Origin: Auritidibacter sp. Marseille-P8566
GTDB lineage: Bacteria > Bacteroidota > Bacteroidia > Flavobacteriales > Flavobacteriaceae
Length of the DNA stretch: 6,266 nt
Assembly: GCA_943325595.2 (NCBI GenBank)
Contig: CALPQA020000120.1
Span: 1-6,266 of the forward strand
Reading direction: 5' to 3'
The position numbers and the translations under genes were made by a program. The notes beneath the pieces were generated by a model, which saw only the letters and a program-made list of their open reading frames with translations, did no database searches and was not told where the DNA came from. Each line of letters opens with the position of its first letter. The first letter of the stretch is position 1. Positions 1 through 6,266 of the stretch are shown piece after piece.

Positions 1-39
1 AATAAAATATAAGATTACTTAATCCTTAGTTAATAGCAA

Positions 40-72
40 TTTTTTTATTCCCGATATAATTGCTTACTTTTG
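40..72 (+). promoter_or_regulatory. Putative Bacteroidota-type promoter ahead of tpx
   Basis: TACTTTTG at 65-72 matches all fixed positions of the Bacteroidota -7 consensus TAnnTTTG. A T-run at 40-46 lies roughly where the -33 TTTG/TTG element is expected, but it has no G, so that half is weak. Transcription would begin around 78-82, giving a leader of about 15 bases before the tpx ATG at 95. The rest of bases 1-94 is AT-rich and shows no gene or clear hairpin. The box is the only such match in intergenic sequence of this window, and its position upstream of a six-gene co-directional cluster supports it. It has not been tested experimentally here. Confidence 0.55.
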
Positions 73-94
73 GTGCTTAAAAAAAATAGCGAAA

Positions 95-592
95 ATGGCA
101 GCAATAACATTAGGAGGAACTCCAATAAACACAAGTGGTGAAATACCAATGGCGGGATCAAAAGCCATCGATTTTAAATTAGTTAAAGGCGATTTATCAA
201 TAGCAACCTTGGCAGATTTTGCAGGAAGCAAATTGGTTTTGAATATTTTTCCAAGCATTGATACGGGAACTTGCGCTACTTCAGTTAGAAAATTCAACGA
301 AAAAGCGAGTGCTTTGGCAAATACAAAAGTGTTGTGCATTTCGAGAGATTTGACTTTTGCACAAAGTCGTTTTTGTGGTGCTGAAGGGCTTGAAAATGTA
401 ATTAATCTTTCGGATTTTAATACGGGTGCTTTTGGAAAAGACTACGGTTTGGAAATTTCTGATAGCGTTTTGACAGGTTTGCATTCAAGAGTTATCATCG
501 TGATTGATGAAAACGGAGTAATTTCTCACACAGAACAAGTTGGTGAAATTGCCAATGAGCCTAATTATGATGCAGCTTTAGCAGCACTTTAA
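95..592 (+). CDS. tpx: Thiol peroxidase (Tpx-type atypical 2-Cys peroxiredoxin)
   Basis: This enzyme reduces hydrogen peroxide and alkyl hydroperoxides using thioredoxin as electron donor. The 165-residue length is normal for the Tpx family. The active-site stretch NIFPSIDTGTC (residues 50-60) contains P53, T57 and the peroxidatic C60. The partner stretch FAQSRFCGAEGL (88-99) carries the resolving C94. R132 fits the conserved active-site arginine, and C81 matches the third cysteine also present in E. coli Tpx. There is no signal peptide, so it should be cytoplasmic; in E. coli it has been described as periplasm-associated, but nothing here supports export. The ATG at 95 gives the usual Tpx N-terminus (MAAITLGGTPI). 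It is the first gene of the cluster, about 22 bases after a Bacteroidota-type -7 box. The dgkA-family gene begins 8 bases after its stop. No missing residue or frameshift was seen. Confidence 0.96.
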   Translation: MAAITLGGTPINTSGEIPMAGSKAIDFKLVKGDLSIATLADFAGSKLVLNIFPSIDTGTCATSVRKFNEKASALANTKVLCISRDLTFAQSRFCGAEGLENVINLSDFNTGAFGKDYGLEISDSVLTGLHSRVIIVIDENGVISHTEQVGEIANEPNYDAALAAL

Positions 593-600
593 TATCGATT

Positions 601-975
601 ATGGAATTTCAAAAAGACAATACCTTTGTTACAGGAAGATTTAAAAGTATGGGATTTGCGTTAAAAGGCGCAATCAAATTGATAACAACCGAACACAGTA
701 TAATGGTGCAATCAACTTTGGCGGTTGGTTTGATTATTGCGGGTTTGTACTTTAATATTTCTCACGAGGAATGGATGTTTCAAACGTTAGCAATTGGCTT
801 AGTTTTGAGCATAGAAGGATTGAATACGGCAGTAGAAAAAGTAGCTGATTTTATTCATCCTGAGTTTCACCAAAAAATTGGTTTTATAAAAGACATTGCG
901 GCTGGTGCGGTATTTTTTGCAGCAATGACTGCAATTGCAATCGGTTTGATGATTTATATACCAAAATTCATATAA
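601..975 (+). CDS. dgkA: DgkA-family integral membrane lipid kinase (diacylglycerol or undecaprenol kinase)
   Basis: This is a small inner-membrane kinase that phosphorylates a lipid alcohol with ATP: diacylglycerol in Proteobacteria, undecaprenol in Gram-positives. Its 124 residues match the family. Three membrane segments are visible at about 36-53, 57-75 and 96-118, after an amphipathic N-terminus. The signature EGLNTAVEKVAD (72-83) holds E72, N75, E79 and D83, and KD (97-98) follows. With E31, these correspond to E. coli E69, N72, E76, D80, K94/D95 and E28 at a constant offset of three, so the catalytic set is complete. The KDIAAGAV stretch and the C-terminal IPK look to me more like Gram-positive undecaprenol kinases than E. 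coli DgkA, so the substrate is uncertain. The ATG at 601 follows the tpx stop by 8 bases, suggesting co-transcription. The gene symbol reflects the family, not proven diacylglycerol specificity. Confidence 0.9.
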   Translation: MEFQKDNTFVTGRFKSMGFALKGAIKLITTEHSIMVQSTLAVGLIIAGLYFNISHEEWMFQTLAIGLVLSIEGLNTAVEKVADFIHPEFHQKIGFIKDIAAGAVFFAAMTAIAIGLMIYIPKFI

Positions 976-1015
976 ATAGAATTCTTTGTTTTAATAGAAA
1001 TTAGCACAATCAAGA
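976..1015 (+). other. 40-base gap between dgkA and ftsK, no clear signal
   Basis: This is the longest spacer inside the cluster. It is AT-rich and contains no GC-rich hairpin followed by a T-run, so no intrinsic terminator is visible. A TTTG lies at 985-988, but the preceding bases are ATTC, not TAnn, so it is not a good -7 box. No TAnnTTTG occurs 19-20 bases further on, so the TTTG does not work as a -33 element either. Read-through from dgkA into ftsK is the simplest reading. Confidence 0.5.
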
Positions 1016-3463
1016 ATGGCGAAAAAGACACTTACTACAGATAAAAAAGAAGCTAATTCTGAAGATAAAAAACCTTGGAAATTAGGACGACAATATAAAA
1101 TCTTGCTTGGATTTGTATTGATATTATTTTCTGTAGCTTTGCTATTGGCATTTATTTCTTTTTTCATTCACGGTCAAGAAGATCAAAGTGCTGTTTCGGA
1201 ATTGGCAAATCGCTCTAAAACCGTAAATAATTGGTTGGGTAAATTTGGTGCTTTCTTAGCAGATTTCTTTATATACAGAGGTTTTGGTGCTGCTTCCTTC
1301 TTATTTGTAAAATTATTTTTCTTGACTGGCGCTTTCTTAGTGATGGATATTTCATTGAAAAAAATGAAAAATGTATGGTTTTGGGATTTGTTTGCAATAG
1401 TAATTATTTCCATTTTACTTGGATTTTTCGCAACCTCATTACCAGAATTAGGCGGTACAATTGGTTATGAAATGAACTTGTTTTCTCAGGCTTATATAGG
1501 AAAATCGGGAACACTTTTGGTTTTATTATTAGGGATAATTATCTATTTGATATTCAAAATAAAAATATCGCCTGATGCAATAAAAGCATTTTTTGAAAGA
1601 ACTAAAGATGAAATTGACACCGAATTAACCCCTGTGAAAAGAACAGCTTCTGAAGGTTTATACAATTTAGAAGAATTTGCAGTTGCAGAAGAAGAGGAAT
1701 TTGAAGAACCGATTTTGAAGCCAGTTTCGCAATTTGAAATTAATAAAGAAGCATTGAAACCTACGATTAGTAATGCATCAGAAATCAATATGGATCCTGT
1801 TTTGAAAACTACCCCATTTTCTATTACGCCTTCTAAAGAACCAGAAGTTATTTCTGAAGATGTGCCTGAAATTGAAAGTGAATTTGTAATTGAAAAAGCT
1901 CACGAAGAAGATATTGTAGAGGAAAATTTAGCCTCTCGATTGGTAGCTGATTTTGGATTGTTTGATCCAACTTTAGAATTATCAAACTATAAATTTCCAA
2001 CTTTAGATTTACTAAAAGAATATTCATCTGGCGGAATTACCATCAATCAGGAAGAATTAGAAGAAAATAAAAATCGTATTTTAGAAACACTTCGCAATTA
2101 TAAAATTGAGATTGCTCAAATAAAAGCAACCGTTGGTCCTTCGGTTACGTTGTATGAAATTGTGCCAGAAGCTGGAATTCGTATTTCAAAAATCAAGAGT
2201 TTAGAAGACGATATTGCCTTGTCCCTATCGGCTTTAGGAATTCGTATTATTGCACCAATTCCTGGAAAAGGAACTATTGGAATTGAGGTTCCAAACAAGA
2301 ATCCGACTATGGTTTCTATGAAAAGTGTAATTGGTTCAGCACGTTTTCAAGAAGCTGAAATGGAATTGCCAATTGCTTTAGGGAAAACAATTTCCAATGA
2401 AACATTCGTGGTTGATTTGGCTAAAATGCCCCATTTATTGATGGCAGGAGCTACTGGTCAAGGGAAATCCGTTGGTTTAAATGCTGTTTTAACCTCTTTA
2501 CTATATAAAAAACATCCCGCTGAAGTAAAATTCGTTTTGGTAGATCCAAAAAAAGTGGAATTGACTCTTTTTAATAAAATAGAAAGACATTATTTGGCTA
2601 AATTACCAGATTCTGGTGATGCCATTATCACTGATAATGCCAAGGTTGTCAACACGTTGAATTCCCTTTGTGTGGAAATGGACAACCGTTATTCGTTATT
2701 GAAAGATGCAATGGTTCGAAATATTAAGGAATACAATGATAAATTCAAAGCCCGCAAATTAAACCCTGAAAATGGGCATCGTTTTTTACCCTATATTGTA
2801 TTGGTTGTCGATGAGTTTGCCGATTTGATTATGACCGCTGGAAAAGAAGTTGAAACACCGATTGCGAGACTGGCACAGTTGGCAAGAGCGATTGGGATTC
2901 ACTTGATTATAGCAACACAACGACCATCTGTAAACGTAATTACAGGTTTGATAAAAGCAAATTTCCCTGCGAGAATTGCGTTTAGAGTAACTTCAAAAAT
3001 TGATTCAAGAACTATTTTAGATACACAAGGTGCCGATCAATTGATTGGACGTGGTGATATGTTATATACGAATGGAAACGATATTGTTCGGGTGCAATGT
3101 GCTTTTATTGATACTCCAGAAGTTGAAAAAATTACAGAATTCATTGGTGCTCAAAAAGCGTATCCAGATGCTTATTTGCTTCCAGAATTTGTTGGTGATG
3201 AAAGTGGCATTAATCTTGATATGGATATTTCCGAGAGAGATTCCTTATTTAGAGAAGCTGCCGAAATCATTGTAACAGCACAACAAGGTTCTGCATCGCT
3301 GTTGCAAAGAAAACTCAAATTAGGCTATAACCGCGCAGGAAGATTGATAGATCAGTTGGAAGCTGCCGGAATTGTTGGTCCGTTTGAAGGAAGTAAAGCA
3401 CGAAACGTAAATATTTTAGATTTGGCCGCTCTCGATCAATTTTTCAGTAATGAACAAAACTAA
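1016..3463 (+). CDS. ftsK: DNA translocase FtsK (SpoIIIE/FtsK family)
   Basis: FtsK is a septum-anchored ATP-driven DNA pump that clears and aligns chromosome ends at division and, in E. coli, activates XerCD recombination at dif. The 815-residue protein has the full domain order. Four membrane segments lie at about 29-51, 88-110, 121-141 and 165-182. An acidic linker rich in Glu and Pro follows at about 185-320 (for example AEEEEFEEP at 224-232). The alpha domain starts near P328. The RecA-like motor carries Walker A GATGQGKS (478-485, K484) and Walker B LVVDE (596-600, D599/E600), with TQRPSVNVITG downstream. The C-terminal winged-helix gamma domain includes GYNRAGRLIDQLE (770-782), whose NRAxR core corresponds to the KOPS-reading helix of characterised FtsK proteins. 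It is much shorter than E. coli FtsK (about 1330 residues) because the linker is short, as is common outside Proteobacteria. The ATG at 1016 keeps a charged cytoplasmic N-terminus ahead of the first membrane segment. The downstream gene starts 8 bases after its stop. Confidence 0.97.
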   Translation: MAKKTLTTDKKEANSEDKKPWKLGRQYKILLGFVLILFSVALLLAFISFFIHGQEDQSAVSELANRSKTVNNWLGKFGAFLADFFIYRGFGAASFLFVKLFFLTGAFLVMDISLKKMKNVWFWDLFAIVIISILLGFFATSLPELGGTIGYEMNLFSQAYIGKSGTLLVLLLGIIIYLIFKIKISPDAIKAFFERTKDEIDTELTPVKRTASEGLYNLEEFAVAEEEEFEEPILKPVSQFEINKEALKPTISNASEINMDPVLKTTPFSITPSKEPEVISEDVPEIESEFVIEKAHEEDIVEENLASRLVADFGLFDPTLELSNYKFPTLDLLKEYSSGGITINQEELEENKNRILETLRNYKIEIAQIKATVGPSVTLYEIVPEAGIRISKIKSLEDDIALSLSALGIRIIAPIPGKGTIGIEVPNKNPTMVSMKSVIGSARFQEAEMELPIALGKTISNETFVVDLAKMPHLLMAGATGQGKSVGLNAVLTSLLYKKHPAEVKFVLVDPKKVELTLFNKIERHYLAKLPDSGDAIITDNAKVVNTLNSLCVEMDNRYSLLKDAMVRNIKEYNDKFKARKLNPENGHRFLPYIVLVVDEFADLIMTAGKEVETPIARLAQLARAIGIHLIIATQRPSVNVITGLIKANFPARIAFRVTSKIDSRTILDTQGADQLIGRGDMLYTNGNDIVRVQCAFIDTPEVEKITEFIGAQKAYPDAYLLPEFVGDESGINLDMDISERDSLFREAAEIIVTAQQGSASLLQRKLKLGYNRAGRLIDQLEAAGIVGPFEGSKARNVNILDLAALDQFFSNEQN

Positions 3464-3471
3464 ATCCTAAA

Positions 3472-4152
3472 ATGAAAATTAATTTATTTCCAATAAAAAC
3501 TGTGCAATTTAAAACGTTTTTAATGCTTCTGGCATTTGCATTGCTACTTCCTTTTGGTGTTCAATCTCAAGACAAAAAAGCAAAAGCATTGTTAGATGAA
3601 GTAACCTCAAAAATCAAAGGTTATGATAATATCATCATTGATTTTAAATATTCTTTAAATAATTTAAAAGAGAATATCAATCAGGAAAGTAAGGGAAATG
3701 TTACGATGAAAGGCAATATGTATGTATTGAATTTAATGGGCGTAACGAAAATGTTTGATGGAAAAAAAACCTATACGATTAACCCTGAAGATGAAGAAGT
3801 TTCGATTTCTAAATTGAATGAGAAAGAAGATAATGCCATTACACCTTCAAAAATGCTTACTTTTTTCAATACAGGATATAAATTCAATTGGGATATTTTA
3901 CAGAATGTTAAAGGGCGCAAAATTCAATATATTAAATTGACGCCAAATAGCTCGAAAGACCAACGTAAAGAAATCCTTTTAGGTATTGACATTCAAACCA
4001 AAAACATCTATAATTTAATTGAGGTTGGAAAGAATGGAACCAAAACAACTTTGACTGTTAATTCTTTCAAAACCAACCAACCATTATCAAAGAATCAATT
4101 TATCTTTGACGCAAGTAAGTACCCAAAATACTATATCAATAAATTAGATTAA
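3472..4152 (+). CDS. lolA: LolA-like outer-membrane lipoprotein carrier protein
   Basis: This is a periplasmic chaperone that accepts lipoproteins released from the inner membrane by LolCDE and carries them to the outer membrane. The 226-residue product begins with a clear Sec signal peptide: Lys residues near the N-terminus, a hydrophobic core at about 16-29 (FLMLLAFALLLPFG), and a probable signal peptidase I site after VQS (cut between S32 and Q33). No lipobox cysteine is present, so it should be soluble. The mature part has the LolA-fold pattern: an initial helix (KAKALLDEVTSKIKGYDN), then alternating beta strands including a GNMYVLNL strand and a DGKKTYTINPED hairpin, ending in a strand and FDASKYPKYYI. 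The mature length of about 194 residues is close to E. coli LolA (about 182). Sequence identity to E. coli LolA is low, so the assignment rests on fold pattern and context. The gene follows ftsK by 8 bases and precedes an LPS-export permease by one base. A divergent LolA-superfamily carrier with other cargo is possible. Confidence 0.82.
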   Translation: MKINLFPIKTVQFKTFLMLLAFALLLPFGVQSQDKKAKALLDEVTSKIKGYDNIIIDFKYSLNNLKENINQESKGNVTMKGNMYVLNLMGVTKMFDGKKTYTINPEDEEVSISKLNEKEDNAITPSKMLTFFNTGYKFNWDILQNVKGRKIQYIKLTPNSSKDQRKEILLGIDIQTKNIYNLIEVGKNGTKTTLTVNSFKTNQPLSKNQFIFDASKYPKYYINKLD

Positions 4153-4156
4153 TTTG
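4145..4156 (+). promoter_or_regulatory. TTG start codon of the LptF/G gene, with in-frame stop just upstream
   Basis: In the permease frame the codons are TAG (4145-4147), ATT, AAT, TTG (4154-4156). The TAG rules out any upstream ATG or GTG. The next in-frame ATG is codon 47 (4292), which would remove the first membrane segment. Starting at TTG gives [12 protein letters not shown], a typical N-terminus for this family in flavobacteria as I recall it. The lolA stop (4150-4152) is one base upstream, and there is no Shine-Dalgarno sequence, so initiation probably depends on ribosomes finishing lolA. Confidence 0.85.
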
Positions 4157-5584
4157 AAGATACTTGACAAATACATTTTAAAAACTTTCACAATTACATT
4201 TACTACGGTATTTGTAATTTTGTTTTTTATATTCATCCTTCAAACGATTTGGCTTTTTATCTATGATTTAGCAGGTCGCGACTTGGATTTGATGCTAATT
4301 GTCAAATTCTTGCTTTTTGGAATGCCACGAATTATTCCATTGGTATTGCCACTTTCAGTTTTGTTAGCTTCCATTATGACATTTGGAAATTTGGCTGAAA
4401 ACTACGAATTTGCTGCAATGAAATCGGCAGGAATATCGTTGCAACGGGCAATGAAAAGTTTAACGATATTCATATTATTCCTTAGTGTTTTGGCTTTTGT
4501 ATTTGCAAACAATGTAATTCCGTATGCCGAATATAAATTCATCAATTTCAGAAAAAATATTGCGCAAAGAAAGCCTGCAATGGCAATTGCCGAAGGTCAA
4601 TTTAGTGAAATTGGGTATTATACAATTAAAGTCGATAAAAAATCGGGAGAAAACGGAAACCATCTTACAGGAATTACGATTCATAAAAAATCATTACGTG
4701 GCGATGGCGTTCGTACCGTTATTAAAGCAAAAGATGGTGATTTAATAAGTAATGAAAATTCTAATATATTAAAATTGGTTTTAAATGATGGTTACTATTA
4801 TGAGGATTTAATTCCAAAGAGATATGAGGATCGAAATAAGATTCCATTTGCGAAAGCTTCCTTCAAAAAAGATGTAATCAATCTAGATTTATCGATATTA
4901 AATGGAAATCAAAACGATCAAAATATCACAAATACAACTACAATGTTGAATATCAGCGAGTTGAATTATACGATTGATTCTTTGAATAAAAATTACAATC
5001 GTGATATCGTATCTTTTGCAGACAATATTCACCAACGGGTTGGATTAATTAATGTTAACAAAGCAATTTTACCACTAAAAAATGAAACGGCTAAAGCTGA
5101 TTTACTTTCACTTTTAGATGAAAATGACAAACTCCAAATTCTTCAGTTTGCCGCCAGTACCATTACAAATACACTTTTTTCAATCGATAGTTCGAAGGAT
5201 GAAATGAAAAATAAACAAAAAATCATAAACAGTCATTTTATTTCTTTATATGATAAGTTTGTAGTTGCATTTGCTTGTTTGATGATGTTTTTCATTGGCG
5301 CGCCATTGGGAGCAATTATAAGAAAAGGCGGGATTGGACTCCCAATTGTATTTGCAGTTTTAATATTTATAACTTTTCACTTTATTAATACTTTTGGCAA
5401 AAGGTTAGCAGAAGAAAACGGAATTTCGCCATTTTTCGGTTCTTGGATGTCGTCCTTCGTTTTGACACCTTTAGCAATTTTATTAACCTATAGAGCTACA
5501 AATGATATTGGACTTTTCAATATTGATAGTATTTTACTTCCTTTTCAAAAATTATTTCAAAAATTATTTCCATCACAAAATTAA
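4154..5584 (+). CDS. LptF/LptG-family LPS export permease (YjgP/YjgQ)
   Basis: This is an inner-membrane subunit of the LptBFGC transporter, which extracts lipopolysaccharide from the inner membrane and passes it to the periplasmic Lpt bridge. The 476-residue product has the family's 3+3 layout. Membrane segments lie at about 12-37, 58-78 and 102-122, then a large periplasmic region at about 123-365, then segments at about 366-388, 394-414 and 428-447. Family-typical stretches include MKSAGIS (89-95) after segment 2 and [16 protein letters not shown] (380-395) at segment 4. It is about 110 residues longer than E. coli LptF or LptG (roughly 360 each). The extra length sits mainly at about 250-350, which is Asn-rich then helical, after the beta-jellyroll-like part. 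LptF and LptG cannot be told apart here, so no symbol is given. The start is TTG, one base after the lolA stop, and ribB follows 5 bases after its stop. The C-terminus ends in a short repeated FQKL motif. Confidence 0.92.
   Translation: MKILDKYILKTFTITFTTVFVILFFIFILQTIWLFIYDLAGRDLDLMLIVKFLLFGMPRIIPLVLPLSVLLASIMTFGNLAENYEFAAMKSAGISLQRAMKSLTIFILFLSVLAFVFANNVIPYAEYKFINFRKNIAQRKPAMAIAEGQFSEIGYYTIKVDKKSGENGNHLTGITIHKKSLRGDGVRTVIKAKDGDLISNENSNILKLVLNDGYYYEDLIPKRYEDRNKIPFAKASFKKDVINLDLSILNGNQNDQNITNTTTMLNISELNYTIDSLNKNYNRDIVSFADNIHQRVGLINVNKAILPLKNETAKADLLSLLDENDKLQILQFAASTITNTLFSIDSSKDEMKNKQKIINSHFISLYDKFVVAFACLMMFFIGAPLGAIIRKGGIGLPIVFAVLIFITFHFINTFGKRLAEENGISPFFGSWMSSFVLTPLAILLTYRATNDIGLFNIDSILLPFQKLFQKLFPSQN
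5543..5570 (+). repeat. 12-base in-frame tandem repeat at the end of the LptF/G gene
   Basis: The unit TTTCAAAAATTA occurs at 5543-5554 and is repeated exactly at 5555-5566. A third partial copy (TTTC) follows at 5567-5570. Because the unit is a multiple of three, it encodes FQKL-FQKL followed by FP without shifting the frame. It lies in the cytoplasmic tail, 14 bases before the stop codon region, so gain or loss of a unit should be tolerated. Confidence 0.9.
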
Positions 5585-5589
5585 ATAAA

Positions 5590-6266
5590 ATGTCAATTCC
5601 AACATTCAAATTAAACACAATAGTAGAAGCCATTGAGGATATTCGTAAAGGTAAAATAATTATTGTGGTTGATGATGAAGATCGAGAAAACGAAGGAGAT
5701 TTCTTGGCTGCAGCCGAAAAAGTAACGCCAGAAATGATAAATTTTATGGCTACTCACGGACGAGGATTGATTTGCGCTCCACTAACAGAAAGCCGGTGCA
5801 AGGAATTAGGATTGCACGTAATGGTAAATAACAATACTGATCCTATGGAAACGGCATTTACGGTTTCTGTAGATTTGCGTGGCAATGGAGTAACAACCGG
5901 AATTTCCGCATCTGACAGAGCTAAAACAATTTTGGCATTGGTAGATTCTGAAACTAAACCGCACGAATTGGCACGACCAGGACATATTTTCCCATTGATT
6001 GCAAAGCAAGGTGGCGTTTTAAGAAGAACAGGACATACGGAAGCAGCGATTGATTTTGCGCGTTTGGCAGGTTTCAAATCGGCAGGTGTGATTGTAGAAA
6101 TTATGAATGAAGATGGAACTATGGCGCGATTGCCGCAATTAGTGGAGGTGGCTAAGAAATTTGATTTGAAATTAGTTTCTATTGAAGATTTGGTTGCCTA
6201 CAGAATGCTTCACGACAGCTTGATTGTAAAAAAAGAAGATTTTGATGTTGAGACTCGTTTTGGGAC
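5590..6266 (+). CDS. ribB: 3,4-dihydroxy-2-butanone-4-phosphate synthase, N-terminal part, probably bifunctional RibBA (partial)
   Basis: The RibB domain converts ribulose 5-phosphate to formate and 3,4-dihydroxy-2-butanone 4-phosphate, the four-carbon precursor of riboflavin, in the cytoplasm. The frame stays open from the ATG at 5590 for 225 codons and is cut by the window end. The acidic loop [12 protein letters not shown] (26-37) includes the metal and substrate ligands around E35 and D37. [10 protein letters not shown] (102-111) and RRTGHTEA (145-152, with H149) follow, then VEIMNEDG (169-176, with E170). Together these give the complete active-site set. A stand-alone RibB would end at about 210-220. 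Here the sequence runs on without a stop into DFDVETRFG (217-225), which resembles the linker leading into a GTP cyclohydrolase II domain, so a RibBA fusion is likely but unseen. It starts 5 bases after the permease stop, so there is no room for an FMN riboswitch directly upstream. Confidence 0.95.
   Translation, partial: MSIPTFKLNTIVEAIEDIRKGKIIIVVDDEDRENEGDFLAAAEKVTPEMINFMATHGRGLICAPLTESRCKELGLHVMVNNNTDPMETAFTVSVDLRGNGVTTGISASDRAKTILALVDSETKPHELARPGHIFPLIAKQGGVLRRTGHTEAAIDFARLAGFKSAGVIVEIMNEDGTMARLPQLVEVAKKFDLKLVSIEDLVAYRMLHDSLIVKKEDFDVETRFG

Noticed and set aside
64..339. 91-codon open frame on the minus strand overlapping tpx
   Set aside because: It is antisense to the tpx active-site region and overlaps the likely promoter. 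The translation is low complexity with no recognisable family.
621..628. TACCTTTG, a TAnnTTTG match inside the 5' end of dgkA
   Set aside because: It lies in coding sequence (N-T-F-V) with no -33-like TTTG at the right distance. Such matches are expected by chance in AT-rich DNA.
800..807. TAGTTTTG, a possible internal promoter about 210 bases before ftsK
   Set aside because: It is within dgkA coding sequence, has only a weak upstream partner (TTTC near 777-780), and gives a long leader. Chance is the simpler explanation, though transcript mapping could revive it.
3045..3275. 76-codon + strand open frame inside ftsK
   Set aside because: It is an out-of-frame reading of the FtsK motor region, where the FtsK frame is intact and conserved.
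5585..5589. FMN riboswitch ahead of the riboflavin gene
   Set aside because: Only 5 bases separate the permease stop from the ribB ATG, and no RFN-type conserved elements were noticed upstream, so there is no place for one.
5754..6077. 107-codon open frame on the minus strand inside ribB
   Set aside because: It lies entirely antisense to a well-supported RibB coding region with intact motifs, and its translation shows no recognisable domain. It is a shadow frame.
1..6266. Mobile element, CRISPR array, defence or toxin-antitoxin system, tRNA or other RNA gene
   Set aside because: Nearly all the sequence is occupied by six recognisable housekeeping genes. No spaced repeats, terminal inverted repeats, transposase or integrase motifs, or tRNA-like cloverleaf were seen in the remaining gaps.

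Overview
The window looks like a chromosomal housekeeping segment from a member of the Bacteroidota, most likely Flavobacteriaceae and close to Flavobacterium. The DNA is strongly AT-rich. No gene start has a Shine-Dalgarno sequence; the bases ahead of the starts are mostly A-rich. A Bacteroidota-type -7 promoter box (TAnnTTTG) lies just ahead of the first gene. The protein sequences also fit flavobacterial orthologues. This placement comes from recognition, not from a database search.

Layout: all six genes are on the + strand with very short gaps. They are tpx (thiol peroxidase, 95-592), a dgkA-family lipid kinase (601-975), ftsK (DNA translocase, 1016-3463), a lolA-like periplasmic lipoprotein carrier (3472-4152), an LptF/LptG-family permease that starts at TTG (4154-5584), and the N-terminal part of ribB/ribBA (from 5590, running off the window end). 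The gaps are 8, 40, 8, 1 and 5 bases, and no terminator-like hairpin was seen between the genes. A single transcript from the promoter near 65-72 is therefore plausible. The 40-base gap before ftsK is the only place inside the cluster with room for a separate promoter, and none is evident there. Bases 1-94 hold the promoter and no gene.

How the genes fit together: four neighbouring genes concern the envelope or cell division. The DgkA-family kinase recycles a lipid (diacylglycerol or undecaprenol). FtsK couples septation to chromosome segregation. LolA carries lipoproteins across the periplasm, and LptF/G is part of the LPS export transporter. The flanking genes handle peroxide defence (tpx) and riboflavin synthesis (ribB/ribBA). 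The cluster appears intact and ordinary. I found no mobile element, CRISPR array, RNA gene, phage gene, toxin-antitoxin or defence system, and no convincing undescribed system. The points most worth a second look are the TTG start of the permease one base after the lolA stop, the long periplasmic region of that permease, the uncertain substrate of the DgkA-family kinase, and a small in-frame tandem repeat at the permease C-terminus.
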